Under the pieces are notes generated by a model. It saw only the letters and a program-made list of their open reading frames with translations, was not told the DNA's origin and did no database searches. This document shows positions 48,827 through 60,268 of a stretch of 64,000 nucleotides of DNA, one piece after another; within the stretch, counting starts at the first letter, position 1, and each line of letters begins with the position of its first letter. Position numbers and translations under genes: made by a program. The DNA lies in the NCBI GenBank assembly GCA_006503535.1, contig QYRS01000004.1, positions 2,728,001-2,792,000 on the forward strand. The letters are read 5' to 3'. The stretch is from Arthrinium phaeospermum (taxonomy: Eukaryota > Ascomycota > Sordariomycetes > Amphisphaeriales > Apiosporaceae).

Positions 48827-49838
48827 ATGGCTGACCGTGGTGGCGCTGCACCTGCTCGTGGAGCCGGCTTTGGAGGCCGTGGAGATCGCGGCCGTGGCCG
48901 TGGACGTGGACGTGGTCGCCGCGGCGGCAAGGGCGATGAGTCCAAGGAGTGGCAGCCCGTCACCAAGCTCGGCCGTCTCGTGAAGGCTGGCAAGATCAAG
49001 AGCATGGAGGAGATCTACCTGCACTCTCTGCCCATCAAGGAGTACCAGATCGTCGACTTCTTCCTGCCCAAGCTCAAGGATGAGGTCATGAAGGTGCGTT
49101 TTTGCAATTCAACAATTTTTTCGCGACCGAGGAAACGCCCAGTTCGGCCTTTGGGCGAATTCTGGGGCGTTTCAAGAATATTGGGGGATTTTTGCGACGG
49201 AAATCAATAATTCGCGAGGCACAATTGCTAATTCGTTCTTTTTCCTCGACTACAGATCAAGCCCGTCCAGAAGCAGACCCGTGCCGGTCAGCGTACCCGA
49301 TTCAAGGCCATCGTCATCATTGGTGACTCCGAGGGTCACGTCGGTCTCGGTATCAAGACCTCCAAGGAAGTCGCCACTGCCATCCGTGCCGCCATCATCA
49401 TCGCCAAGCTGAGCGTCATCCCCGTCCGCCGCGGATACTGGGGTACCAACCTTGGTCTGCCTCACTCCCTGCCCGTCAAGGAGTCTGGCAAGTGCGGTTC
49501 CGTCACCGTCCGTGTATGTGGAACCCGCTCGATATAACTACTAATGCCTTGAAATACAATTGCTGACTCTTATGTTGCAGCTTATCCCCGCCCCCCGTGG
49601 TACTCAGATCGTCGCTTCCCCTTGCGTCAAGCGTCTCCTTCAGCTGGCTGGTATTGAGGACGCTTACACCTCGTCTTCCGGCTCTACCAAGACTCTCGAG
49701 AACACCCTGAAGGCTACCTTCGCCGCTATCTCCAACACCTACGGTTTCCTGACCCCCAACCTGTGGAAGGAGACCAAGCTCATCCGCAGCCCGTTGGACG
49801 AGTTTGCCGACTCTCTCCGCGAGACCAAGCGATACTAG
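48827..49838 (+). CDS. RPS2: 40S ribosomal protein uS5 (S2)
   Basis: Three exons (48827-49093, 49256-49513, 49581-49838) give 260 residues. The amino end has the typical arginine-glycine repeats ([17 protein letters not shown]), targets of arginine methylation in the family. Next come [19 protein letters not shown], the S5 double-stranded RNA-binding block ([26 protein letters not shown]) and the carboxyl block [20 protein letters not shown], ending RETKRY. It is a structural protein at the mRNA entry of the small subunit. All introns are in phase 0. Length matches the eukaryotic family. Confidence 0.97.
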
Positions 49839-50697
49839 AGAAGGAAGCAGAGGGCTGTGTCTTTTTCGGGAACTCGGCGTGGGCTTAAGGCTTTGATTTG
49901 TACTGCATTGGTGGCCGGACACTCTGGCCATACAGGGATCAGATACGTGGTTAGCAAAAAAGGCATGGCTAATGAAATCTGACGTTTGACAAACAACTAC
50001 ACACCACGTTCGATCGATTGATATCAATGTTGTGAATGCCGTCATGAAAGTGATACGCCTGGGCCGTTGTGTCTCTTTCCTCGCAGGGTATTCAGAGCAC
50101 GGTGTACTCAGGCTGGTGTGCATATTGACCATATTCAGTGTTCGATGCCACTTGATGACGAGATCGCGGTCAGGCATGCTAATTGTTGTTGCCCCAGCTC
50201 GCTTCACTTGCACTAACTCTGGTACATTGTGAATGGCCACGTCTAGGTGGTAGGTTTCACCAGTAGCTTCTTGTGCCTGAACGAACCTGTGGTGGTGCGA
50301 TACCTCGGACTGCTGCTTCCCATTTTCCATCATCGATGCCAACTCTTATCATGTGCCTACTGCCTCAGGCCGGAACCTTCGTTCTGGCGAGTAACAATCT
50401 GAGAAGTTGCGATACATGAGTTTAAGCGAGTTGAGATCGTCCGCAAGCAGTCACACATTGGCCAGCCAAGTAACTAATAGGACTTTGCTTGGCCATCACC
50501 CCTTTAATACTCACCACCAAGACATTTTGACTCTATCACTGATCCTAATTCCATACCCCCTTACCTTTTGGTCTTTTTGGCCTCTCGTTCTTGGTCAACT
50601 AAGTTCTCTTTGGAGATCAACACATAGTTCTCTGCTTCTGCTTCGCATTGCTCAGCTGTAAGCAAATATCTGCCACCAACTAACTTCTCCGATCCGG
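49839..50697. other. Intergenic region
   Basis: 3' end of the uS5 gene and upstream region of the WSC-type gene. The part after about 50,510 is pyrimidine-rich and probably promoter or leader. No gene seen. Confidence 0.4.
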
Positions 50698-52367
50698 ATG
50701 GCTCCCAATTCTCCATCTCGGAGGATTTTGAGGCTCGTGGTAGCAGTAGTAGTCACCTTGATTCTTTCCTTCTACTTTACATCCAAATTTAACAGCCACT
50801 CGGTCGTCGGACTGCTACGCGGCCACGCTGTCACCCCCGGTTTTTCCTCTCCGCCTGATCAAGATGAGCTCCGTGATATACAACAACCTGCCGAGGGGCC
50901 CGCCAAACGTGGTCTAGACAACCTTTCAGCCGGAAATAATGTTGTGCCCGGTACATCATCGAGTCGTCGGGCCGCCGGGGGCAGTATCCTTACTGGAATT
51001 GCACTTGCCGGTCCCCTTCCCGCCGACGTCCTAATATTGGAGCAACAGCCCTCTGCTTCATCGCCAAGCACAATTGCTAGTGTGGGTAGCCCAGAGTCTG
51101 TTCCAGTCAGTGGGCCTTCATCTACACCCACGGCTCGTCCTCCGGAAGGCACAGGGACCGGTGGGTTGTGGACGGGCGGCGGCAACAAGCCCTCGCCCAC
51201 AGGAAGTCCGGCGGCGATGGCTTACCCCGGAGGTAAGAGCCTGTCAATGTCACACATGGTATGGGACTAAACTTGGCCGTAGCATCGCTTCCTACTGTTG
51301 CCGTTTCCTTCACGACGACTGGGGTGCTCAAGGGGCGGAAATTGTCACTGCCACTAACACGGTGTACATGTGAGTTCTGGCAAAGCCCGTCTTTGTACCG
51401 GCGACTGCTGACCTTGATGACCCTCCTCTTCGAACAGGGCCGGTGTTACGTCTACCTCCACTATCTTGATCAACCTCCCATGCTCAACCCCGTCTCCTTG
51501 CTCGACCGACCCGCAGACGTGTCACTGTCCCTTGGAGACGAGCCAATCGCAGTGCAGCTGCTCATCGCAATCGAGTCAACCAGTGACTTGCAATTATCCA
51601 ATCCAATCACGCATTACGCAACCCACCATGTCTCTAGATGATCTAGATACGGGAAGCGGAGCTTGCCCTCATATCGGCTACACGTGCGACGACTGCATCG
51701 ATGGCTGGTTCTGTCCGGCACCACAGACCCCAGCTCAGACGGGCCCGAACGGATGCTATGGTTGGCCTTGCGCTGACTGCAGCAGCGGGTGGTTCTGCGT
51801 CCCCCAACCAACCGATAAGAGCCCTGCAACATTGAGCACAGTAGCAGCAGCAGCATCAAGCCCGGCTGCTGCGGCGCCACCACCTCTGCGTCGCCCCGTG
51901 ACAAGGGCCATGGCCCATTCGGCCGCACCCAGAAGCTCGATGATGCAGCAAAATGTTCAGCGCCTTGTGCCGGTGACGAGACCCAGGTCTGCGGTGGCGA
52001 CTGGGCTCTGAGCTGCTACAGTCCGGATGGCCAGGCTCGAGGCTGGGCGCAGTCCGGCGAGCAGCCGAAGCCCGATGGCCAGTCTACGCAGCAGTCCAAA
52101 ACAGTACTGCCGAGCGGCGTAGGCTGGAACCAAGGCGGTTCGTATAGTCCGGCAACGAGCTGTAGTAGCGGGGATGGCTCACTATTTTCACTTACGTCGG
52201 CTACCAGTAGCGGGGGGTCTAAACCATGTCTAGCACCGACTACGATGGCGAACGAGAACACTTCGCCCTGTGCAATTATAGGCCTGAACCAGCCAGCCAT
52301 AGACCCTCTGAATGGCGGCAGAAGCAATGATCGCATGACAGTACCTGGAGTGGAATCAAATGAGTGA
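50698..52367 (+). pseudogene. Membrane-anchored cysteine-rich protein with a truncated WSC domain
   Basis: Exon 1 (50698-51232) starts MAPNSPSRRILRLVVAVVVT, a signal anchor near residues 9-25, then a Ser/Thr/Pro/Gly-rich stalk. Its donor is GTAAGA. A second exon ends at 51369 and a third begins at 51438. The third is cysteine-rich, with two repeats of the fungal type: YTCDDCIDGWFCPAPQTPAQ and CYGWPCADCSSGWFCVPQPT. The end matches the second half of a WSC domain: KLDDAAKCSAPCAGDETQVC, then GGDWALSCYS. WSC proteins sit in wall or membrane and bind carbohydrate. Two problems are visible. The good acceptor at 51281-51282 puts exon 2 out of frame unless a base is restored in the G run 51332-51335, or a poor AAG acceptor there is used. 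The first WSC half is missing, with a frame change at about 51,830-51,940. It is probably a decayed gene. Confidence 0.6.
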
Positions 52368-53071
52368 TTCCCTATGGCGATGGCCCACTGGCTACAACGC
52401 CGGCGTAGATTCTCTTGATGAGATAAGTTTGTTGTCTTTAGATATGAACTGGTTACCCCCTGGCAATATGATTCCAAGACATGAAGAAGCATGTATTGTC
52501 AGTTCAAGCTACCAAATGGGCGTGGAAGGGGTTTCTTGGGTTTTGTACGTAATGAAATATGATATCAGGCTCGTGGATCAATGTATTCCCAAGCCTGAAA
52601 GGGGTGACAGGGGCAGCCACTCATCTGTATTTGACGAAGTAAATTTCTGATCACTCACCACTTTCTTTGGTGTTTCCCCAGAAGACGTGAATTGATTAAT
52701 CGCTTGTTCATCTGCCGTGCAACGCGAATTGGAAATACAGCGGCCTGCCCTAGTGCATCGGACAGTTCAGCTCGCCTAAAATTAGCGGCTGGCTGACGTT
52801 GAACCTCACCACCTCGCATTCCCCGACTTGTAACATCCAATCAATATATGGATGTTTGCTAGTCTTGGCACCTCACAGCGACACTTTACTGCACCATGTG
52901 CGGCTTCTTTTGATGTCGTTATTATCTCGTAGCTGGTGATGGAACGGTGTTTGAACTTCACTGCGCAAATTTGAAACGATTGACCAACCATGCCACTTCG
53001 GCATTCATCGGCGTGACCTGAACCATTACGAGGAGAATAAAGGCCGTCGTCATCCGCGGGAAGGCTGCCTG
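52368..53071. other. Intergenic region
   Basis: About 700 bp with no recognisable feature, containing the upstream region of the SGNH hydrolase gene. Confidence 0.4.
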
Positions 53072-54204
53072 ATGATGATGTTGTCGCGATACCGGGTTGC
53101 CGGCGCGCCGCTGGCCGCGCGATGGCAACAGCTGAATGGATGCTACCGGTTCTTAGTCGTGGCAACGGGCCTTGTTCTGCTGCTTGGTATGTCATTTCTC
53201 TTGTTTTGCGGGCAACTATGCTTACTGTTTAGCCATGCTGTCGCGGCTCACCGGTCCTGTCGATGTCCATGACGTGCAATCCCACATTACCAATAACTTG
53301 CCGTGGCACGGCCGCGAGAATGCGACACTCGCCGGCGGCATCCCGATCCGTCTCATGTTCATCGGGGCTTCCATTACTCTCGGTGAACCGGAACAGGCCG
53401 GGTACCGCAGGCAGGTCCGGGACTGGATCGTTGGCTTGGGAAACCCGGTGAACTGTGTGGGCAGTGTCAGTACTTTTCTCTTCTTTCCATATCCTTTCTC
53501 TCCCGATGCCATTGCAGTGCCTTGCAGTTCGTGCTGTATTCTTCGATAGTTGTCGTCCTTGTCTAACACATTGGGCGCCTGCCTGATCACAGAACCGTTT
53601 CGGAGACCTGAAGGATAACGATGTCGAGGCCTTTCCTGCCCGGCGCGTCAAAGACCTCACCGCCGGCCTGCCTGCCATCGTGCCCCAGACCCGCCCGAAC
53701 CTCGTCCTCGTCCACGCTGGGGCATCCGACTGCTTCCAGGACCCGACGCAGGGGTCCGCGCACGCCTTGGACCATACACAAGAGCTTGTCGAGTACCTGT
53801 TCGAAGCGGGCGACGCTCGTGATAGTAACAATGCGAGCACGAAGGCGAACACGACGTCGGCGGGAGCAGAAATGGTGACGGTCATCTTATCCACGCTCGC
53901 CACGTCGCCCAACCCCGCGTTCGAGCGCTGTATCCAGAGCTTCAACGCGCAGATCCGGCAGGTGGCTACGGACCTCGCGCGGGACGGCCGCCACATCGTC
54001 CTCGCGGACATGCATCCGGACCAGGGCCTGCCCGGTCGTCCGGGTCTCCAGGATATCCAGGCCGATGGGATGCACCCGACGAGCGAGGGCTGGCACATGA
54101 TGGGCGAAGTGTTCAAGAGGGCGATCCGCGAAGTCGAACACAAGGGGTGGCTGAAAGCGCCGGTCGATAACGGCATACCGGCTGATGGGGATATGGAGAA
54201 TTAG
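53072..54204 (+). CDS. Membrane-anchored SGNH (GDSL-type) hydrolase
   Basis: Three exons (53072-53186, 53233-53465, 53593-54204; introns 46 and 127 nt) give 319 residues. A hydrophobic segment at about 26-39 (YRFLVVATGLVLLL) preceded by basic residues makes it a likely signal anchor or uncleaved signal. Block I is FIGASITLGE with nucleophile Ser85, where the usual GDS is replaced by GAS. It is followed by GYRRQVRDW and NPVNCVGS, as in fungal SGNH esterases. Block III is LVLVHAGASDC, where Ser stands near the usual GxND position (GASDC). Block V is DGMHPTSEGW with Asp274 and His277. Family members deacylate polysaccharides or lipids; the substrate cannot be told. Three ATGs open the frame; the first is used. 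Confidence 0.85.
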
Positions 54205-54571
54205 AGGGCAGCGACAGAGAGGAGGATTACATAAGGTTAACCCTAAGGTCTTGGTATCAGCAGTCTGGGCATACACATGCGGAGAAATACTCATCGCTTG
54301 CAGCTTGGCGGAATGTTATAGGCCGATTTGTTTTCGCCGACACACCACATGACGATCTCTCGTAGTTTACGGTAGATTAATGCGTAGAAGCGCACATAAC
54401 GAGACTTGATATTCACCGTACGGTTTACAACGCTTTCTTAAACGGTTCTGACTAAAGGATGCATGTGATGGATGTTATGGTGTATTTACAAGCAGTTTAT
54501 ATATAGACACTGCTTCCATCTCGCTCGATAAATGTATATACAAGAATGGTGTATTATATGCACAATACCTC
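54205..54571. other. Convergent intergenic region
   Basis: 367 bp between the SGNH hydrolase and pectin lyase stop codons. 3' UTRs expected; nothing distinctive. Confidence 0.4.
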
Positions 54572-55792
54572 TTAGATCTTACCGACACCAGCGCGGTCGC
54601 GGACGTAGCCGTTGGCGTTGGCGGCGGTATCGGCGCTGGCGACGTTCTTGCCGCCAAAGTTCTTGAGGAAGCCCGTGTCGGCGCGGGAGAAGGCGCCCGA
54701 GGAGCCAAAGGCGTTGGCCTGGCAGCTGCGGCCGAGGGCGCTGCTGCAGGCGCCGCCGCCGTTGGAGACGGTGAAGAGCTGCCCGCCGACGGTGGTGTCG
54801 ACGGGGGCGTTGACGTTCTGGAAGACGTTGCCCTCGGCCAGGACCATGCCGCCGGCGTCGACCTCGAAGGCGTGGCCCGAGTTGGCGTAGAAGTAGTTGT
54901 TGACGGCGTGCACGAGGGCGTTGCCGGCCGCCTTGGGCGAGCGGCCCGACGTGTGGTGGATGTAGTTGCCCTTGAGCGTCACGAGGTCCGCCGAGCCCGT
55001 CACGTAGATGCCCCAGTAGTGGTGGCCGTCGCAGGTGGCGCTCCACGAGGTCGTGCCGTCAATCTCCGAGTTGGAGATGGTGACGCGGTTCGAGGCGCTC
55101 TCGCCCAGGACGATGTGCTGGCGGCCGATGAGCGAGGTCTTGACGTGGTCGATCCAGACCATGTCGGTGCCGTCCAGGGTGATGCCGTCGCCACCCCACA
55201 CGTACTTGGGGTTGATGTTGGTGACGTGGATGTTCTGGATGATGATGTTCTTGGCTCCGCCCGTGAGGCGCAGGCCCTTGCCCTTGATGACGCCGGCCGT
55301 GCCCTGGCCGATCAGACTCTTGTTGGACTTGACGGTGATGCCGAGCGTGCCGGCCTTGTCGTAGCTGACCGAGACCTTGGGGGCCGACTGCTGGTAGTTG
55401 TCGCACCAGCCGTTCTGGTTGATGGCGAGCTAATCCCGAAGACAAAACCTGTTAGTCACACACTCTTTCTCTCTCTTCGGGGGGATAATTGTTGCTGGGA
55501 CTTGGTATCTTACCTGGCAAGCCGACCCGGTGCCCCAGGGGGCGCATCCGGTGCCCGAAGCCGTACCCTCGGACCCGGTGAAGTCGAAGGTCCTGTCCAA
55601 GACGATGACACGGGCCTGGTTGTCGCCGAGGTAGGAGACGAGCTCCGAGGTGGTCTTCGGGTAGACGGGGCTGGCATTGCCGCCACCGGTGACGCCCTTA
55701 GCGAAACCCTCGGCGGAGCCGACCACGCCGGCAGCCGCGGCCGAGGAGGCCAGGAGCGCGGCCACGGCGCTGATGGAGCTGGCGAATCTCAT
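54572..55792 (-). CDS. Secreted pectin lyase (polysaccharide lyase family 1)
   Basis: Two exons (55792-55514 and 55429-54572; 84-nt intron) give 378 residues, the usual length for fungal pectin lyases. It starts with a signal peptide ([20 protein letters not shown]). The mature start [20 protein letters not shown] is typical of Aspergillus-type pectin lyases. The beta-helix carries [33 protein letters not shown] and [20 protein letters not shown]. The catalytic arginine is probably Arg256 in SGRSPK. The enzyme cleaves methyl-esterified homogalacturonan by beta-elimination (EC 4.2.2.10). The related pectate lyases need calcium-binding acidic residues; the Trp-rich substrate cleft favours pectin lyase here. 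It points to growth on plant material. Coding GC is much higher than its flanks, as expected of a highly expressed enzyme. Confidence 0.95.
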
Positions 55793-58700
55793 ATTGATCG
55801 ACAAAATTATTATATATAGTGGTAACGAGGGTGGGATAGGATCAACAGATGATGAGAACCAAACTCGGGTAGATCAACGTCCAGGAGCCGGTGGGCGCTA
55901 TATGTACTACCTACTTTCCCTGGTAAAGAGAACGTCTCTCTATCATGGATAGATCCTTACCACATCCGTCCTCTTTCGGAGTATCTTTACCCTCAACATC
56001 AACATGGGACGAACATCATTTCGCCCGAGGGGTTCGAACAGGCCTTCCTGGCTCCATAGGTGGAGCCACATTTGCCCGTCTGCCAACCTGACGGGATCTC
56101 TATCAGGGAGTGCTGTCACGGAGAGACATCCCACCAGTCAGTCGAGTCAGTCAGTCGCTCGTCCAAGCTGATCCCAGCGACCCGGCTCTGGAGATGACAG
56201 TGACAACGGCGGGTAGCTTCCCGCATCCATCACGGAGGTGGGCTAAGCCCTATCACCACTGCCCGTCTCATCTTATAGCAAGCGAGTGCTACCTGTCACC
56301 GACGTGAACCATGGACGGCCCTCTGTCAGGTATACCAGAAAGGTTGCAGCGCCCGGCGGAACATCTTGCCCGTCTTGGAAAGCAGGGCCTCAACTTGATG
56401 AACAACCCACTCGTTGGCATGTTGGTGAAACATGCTAGATAGTAAGTAGTAAGAAGGGCAGCCGGACTGGAAAGGATGGAGGGGCTGCGTCGGAACGCCA
56501 AGTTTTCCACCAATGAGATGTAATTCCTGGCCTCTCCTAGTTCGCGACTCTGCACAGAGAGGCATTCTGCCAGTGCCGGGATGCAGCTTCTAGAAAGCCC
56601 ATTGCCGCGAACTGCTCCATCTTCAATCTTTGTTGCATCTTTTCCTTGGAAGCGCAAGGCGGCAAGCAAGGCAAAAAGCCCAATGCGGGAGTTGCGCCCA
56701 TGCCGAGTTCGCCATTGCGGAGTTGCCGCTATCTCTGTTGAGCGAGTGTGGAGAGAAACGGAAATTAGGACTGTTTCGATCCAGCACTCTTTCCACGCGA
56801 CAACTAAGCCCCAAACAGAAAGGAGTCCCTACAAGTCTTGGTGCGCCGCGACGGGATTGTTCACGGTCGTTGCAGGAGGCAAAGACGGAGATGGGGAAAA
56901 AAAGAGAGAGAAAAAGACATCCACGTCGTGCATGCAAATGGTCACGGCATCTGTGATGATGGTGATATGGGCAACTACTCAACCGCTCACTATATACGAG
57001 CAGCAAAAATGCAAAAACATACAACACCGAGGATTCCCAGGTCGTCACCGACCCTAGTACTAATTCGGCTCTCTGCTGCTTATATATGGGAGAGCGGACG
57101 GGATCCCTAGTATTCAGCAGGATATGGTCGTATGTTGAAGATTGATCAGTTTAGACGGAATATATTGGCCATCTATCGACATCGGTAGCGACAACGCTTT
57201 AGTTCCACCGGGCCTCAAGCCAGACGAACCAACCGCATCGACAACATACGATGTGGCGCATATACAGTCAGCTGCACTATGCTACACCGTTTTCATTAAT
57301 AGGCAACGCCCCCCTGAGTCCAGGCAGTTGTCGCCAGTGCCGAATTATCAAAGTCAGGCCGAGCGTCTTACATAACCAGACGTGCTTTTATGCATATTTC
57401 ATAGTCGACGCCAACAGAAGCGAAGGTGCCTTGTAAGTACTTCCATAATCCACCCGTACATGGATACTATAAAAGCGTTATGCAGCCCGCCCACCTTCTG
57501 GATCAGGCAGACCCTTCTTCGGCTGCTTGCTACCCAGGGCCACACTGGACGGACGGATCCGGTTGAGCTGTACACACGGAGAACCTGAATGGACCAGCCT
57601 CTGGGGATTGGTGATCAAGCGGTACGCCCTGCTGTCTGGGAGGTGTCGCCGGTGGCCCATGATGGCTCGAGGTCTGCCACATGACGGGGCTGAGCGCAGT
57701 TCCACCAAGCAAGCCATGGCCATGCTGGGCTGCCCGAGAGTCAAAGCCAACCATGCAACTATTCGCGACCGGCCGGAGCGGAGTGTACCTACATACAGTG
57801 CATTGGGCATGTCTTGGGGGTGTGGATTGGCCCATCCCATGAATGCACGACATGAGCAGATTTTGCAAAAGCCAGACAGACCGGGTTCCTGTATGGCAGA
57901 GGGAGCGGATGGATGGGCTGGGATACACGGCCCATATCCAAATCCCTACTGGGCATGTTAGGCGTACGTACAGCTGGGGGGTGAAGAGGGCCAGCATCAA
58001 CACCGACACCGAGACCGACACCACCTTCTGGACAAGTCACACTTTCGTGTGTTGTCACGATCGTCAACAATGCCATACCGCTCCTCTGCCGAATTCTCAG
58101 ATCAGAAATGGGCCGGGAAGAGGGGTCGCTCGTGGGCGCGAAGTTCGGGGCTTCTCCATATACCGCTACTTCACCTCCAGAACTTCCATCGTGGATATGG
58201 AGCCCACGACATGGAGAAACTTTGCTCGTCTTTTTCTTCTTCTTTTCTTTCTGGCAGTAGGACATGACTTGTTTTTCGTGATACAGGAGTGTTCAGATTA
58301 AGGCGTGTAAAATCTTACATCTGAGCTAATCGAAACTCTGCAAATTTCTTCATAATCGACATGGCGAGAATGTAGAGGGTGATTCATTTGCCATTGGGTC
58401 GTAGTAGCCTTTTTGACATGTCTTCCCCTTTGTCCCAGATCTAGAAGTCTAAAAGCGCAATCTGACACCCTCCAACCACGCTACAACTGACAAATGCAAG
58501 AATGGCTATTTCGAGACAAGATGACCCCGGTAATTCGTTTTCCGGAAGATTCCAGGTGGTGATCAACGATGAATCTCAGGTCTCAGGGAAAGACATGATG
58601 TCACCTTCCTGTGAGTGACAGTCGAGACCCGACCCGACAAGATAAGACATTCGTTTTCCCACGCCACCGGTCAGGGCCAACCTCTGGATGGGTGATCTCC

Positions 58701-60268
58701 AACCTCGTCCGTGAACAATGACCGACCTTTCCCAAGCCTTTCGGCTGGCTGGATCTGCTAGATAGGCTGGGGGGTTCCAATTTCACCACATACTGTCTGG
58801 AGTAGTTGTCCTCAGACCGATACTCTCTCTTTTGACGTGATCCTCTCTTAGACTAACTCCTCCCTCCGTGCCAACTCGATCTTTCTGGCACAGTACGGCT
58901 GGAATCTCTCGAGGGAAGTCGGTCGGCGAAATGTGGGTCGCCTTTATGGAAGGCTAATGCAATGGGCTGGAGGAGTTCATAGTTGATTGAAATCTCAATC
59001 TGCATTTCATCCGAGAGGAGAGACAGTGTTTAGGGGACTGATGCCAACACGTCAACCAACGTGGATATTTGATTAACAGAAATCCTGCCAACCCGTGATT
59101 GGGCGGAAATCGAAATTACGGTGAGTTGTCATTGGATCATCTTCATGCGCGTGCAGGGGTAGCTCCAGCCAATGAAATGAGACGGATACTGGCTAAGGCT
59201 CACTAAGGATCACCCATGCCAGGGGAGCCAAACTACGGGCATGCGATGCAGGCACAGAGCAAACATTAGGTAAGGCAGTTTAGGTAGTTCGGACGACATC
59301 TGCCAAACTGTGAAGGGGTCAAGGAATGAGGTTTTCAATGTTCAATTTACAAACTAGGTACGTCACAGATGTCGGAGAATGATGACTTGCAGAGGTTTTA
59401 ATCTCTTCATTGCCTATTTGCGTTCTGCGGCAAAGCAAAAAAAAAAAAAAAGTAAATGCCCATCAGCCAGGCATTCGCCGTTGACAACTCCTATGAGCGA
59501 ACCCTCCCATCCATCGCCCCCTGTGTATCCGTGCAAACCCATAGCCATGCCACACCCACAACAATTAGAACGCTTCTCAAGGAGAAGAGTAGTAGTAGTA
59601 GGCCTGTTGCGTAGTGGCGTGCGTGACCCATGGTGCTCACTGAAAATGGGGCCCCAAACGCCTTCCAGAAGATATCATCTCGAACCATGCGAGATTCTCC
59701 CAAGAAGCCATCCTGGTAGGACTCCGCCTGTAGAAAAAATGTCGACCCCTTTTTTTGCTTCCTTTCCTCCGCGAGAATGTCACAAATTGCCCATCTTTCT
59801 TTCTCTTTTGTATCCACAACGCTTCCGCTTCATCGCTGCTAACCGAGAGATCTGTGTGACTCTGTACGTGCTCAACCGCTCTGAGCGTCGCCCCGTAGAT
59901 GTTCCCGTGCAATAGGATGCGTTGTAGCTGGCCGAAAGTCGTCTTGCCAGATATCTTCCGTTCAGTACTAGATGGGGAATCAGATTTTTTTTGGTCGAAG
60001 GTGGTCTTGCCGTTTCTCTTTTTTTCGTGGCGCAAAACAGGCGCTCAATGGGTATGACCGGGAAAGAAAAACAAATCAAACAAAGTCGCTAATGCCATGG
60101 GGAAATATTCCTGAACCGTCAATTTATGCAATCTTTTTTCTTCCGTTGTACACTGTGTCCATGCGATGGTGTCGAGAAAAGTGTCGGTGCAGCCTAAGCG
60201 CAGGACACGAGGAAGCCCATAGGGGGCTGAGGCGGTCAAGTGGGGACCAATTTGACCATGCCGTGAGA
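55793..60268. other. 4.5-kb gene-free region
   Basis: Lies between the pectin lyase promoter and the 3' end of the cyclin gene. Open frames at 56,289-56,669 (minus), 57,527-57,961 (plus) and 57,789-58,301 (both strands) have no domains and overlap each other, so none is called. A run of 15 A is at 59437-59451 and a short (AGT)n at about 59588-59600. No tRNA or ncRNA was recognised. Confidence 0.45.

Noticed and set aside
56289..58301. Several open frames of 120-160 codons in the pectin lyase to cyclin gap
   Set aside because: They overlap on both strands and show no domain, signal peptide or codon pattern of real genes.
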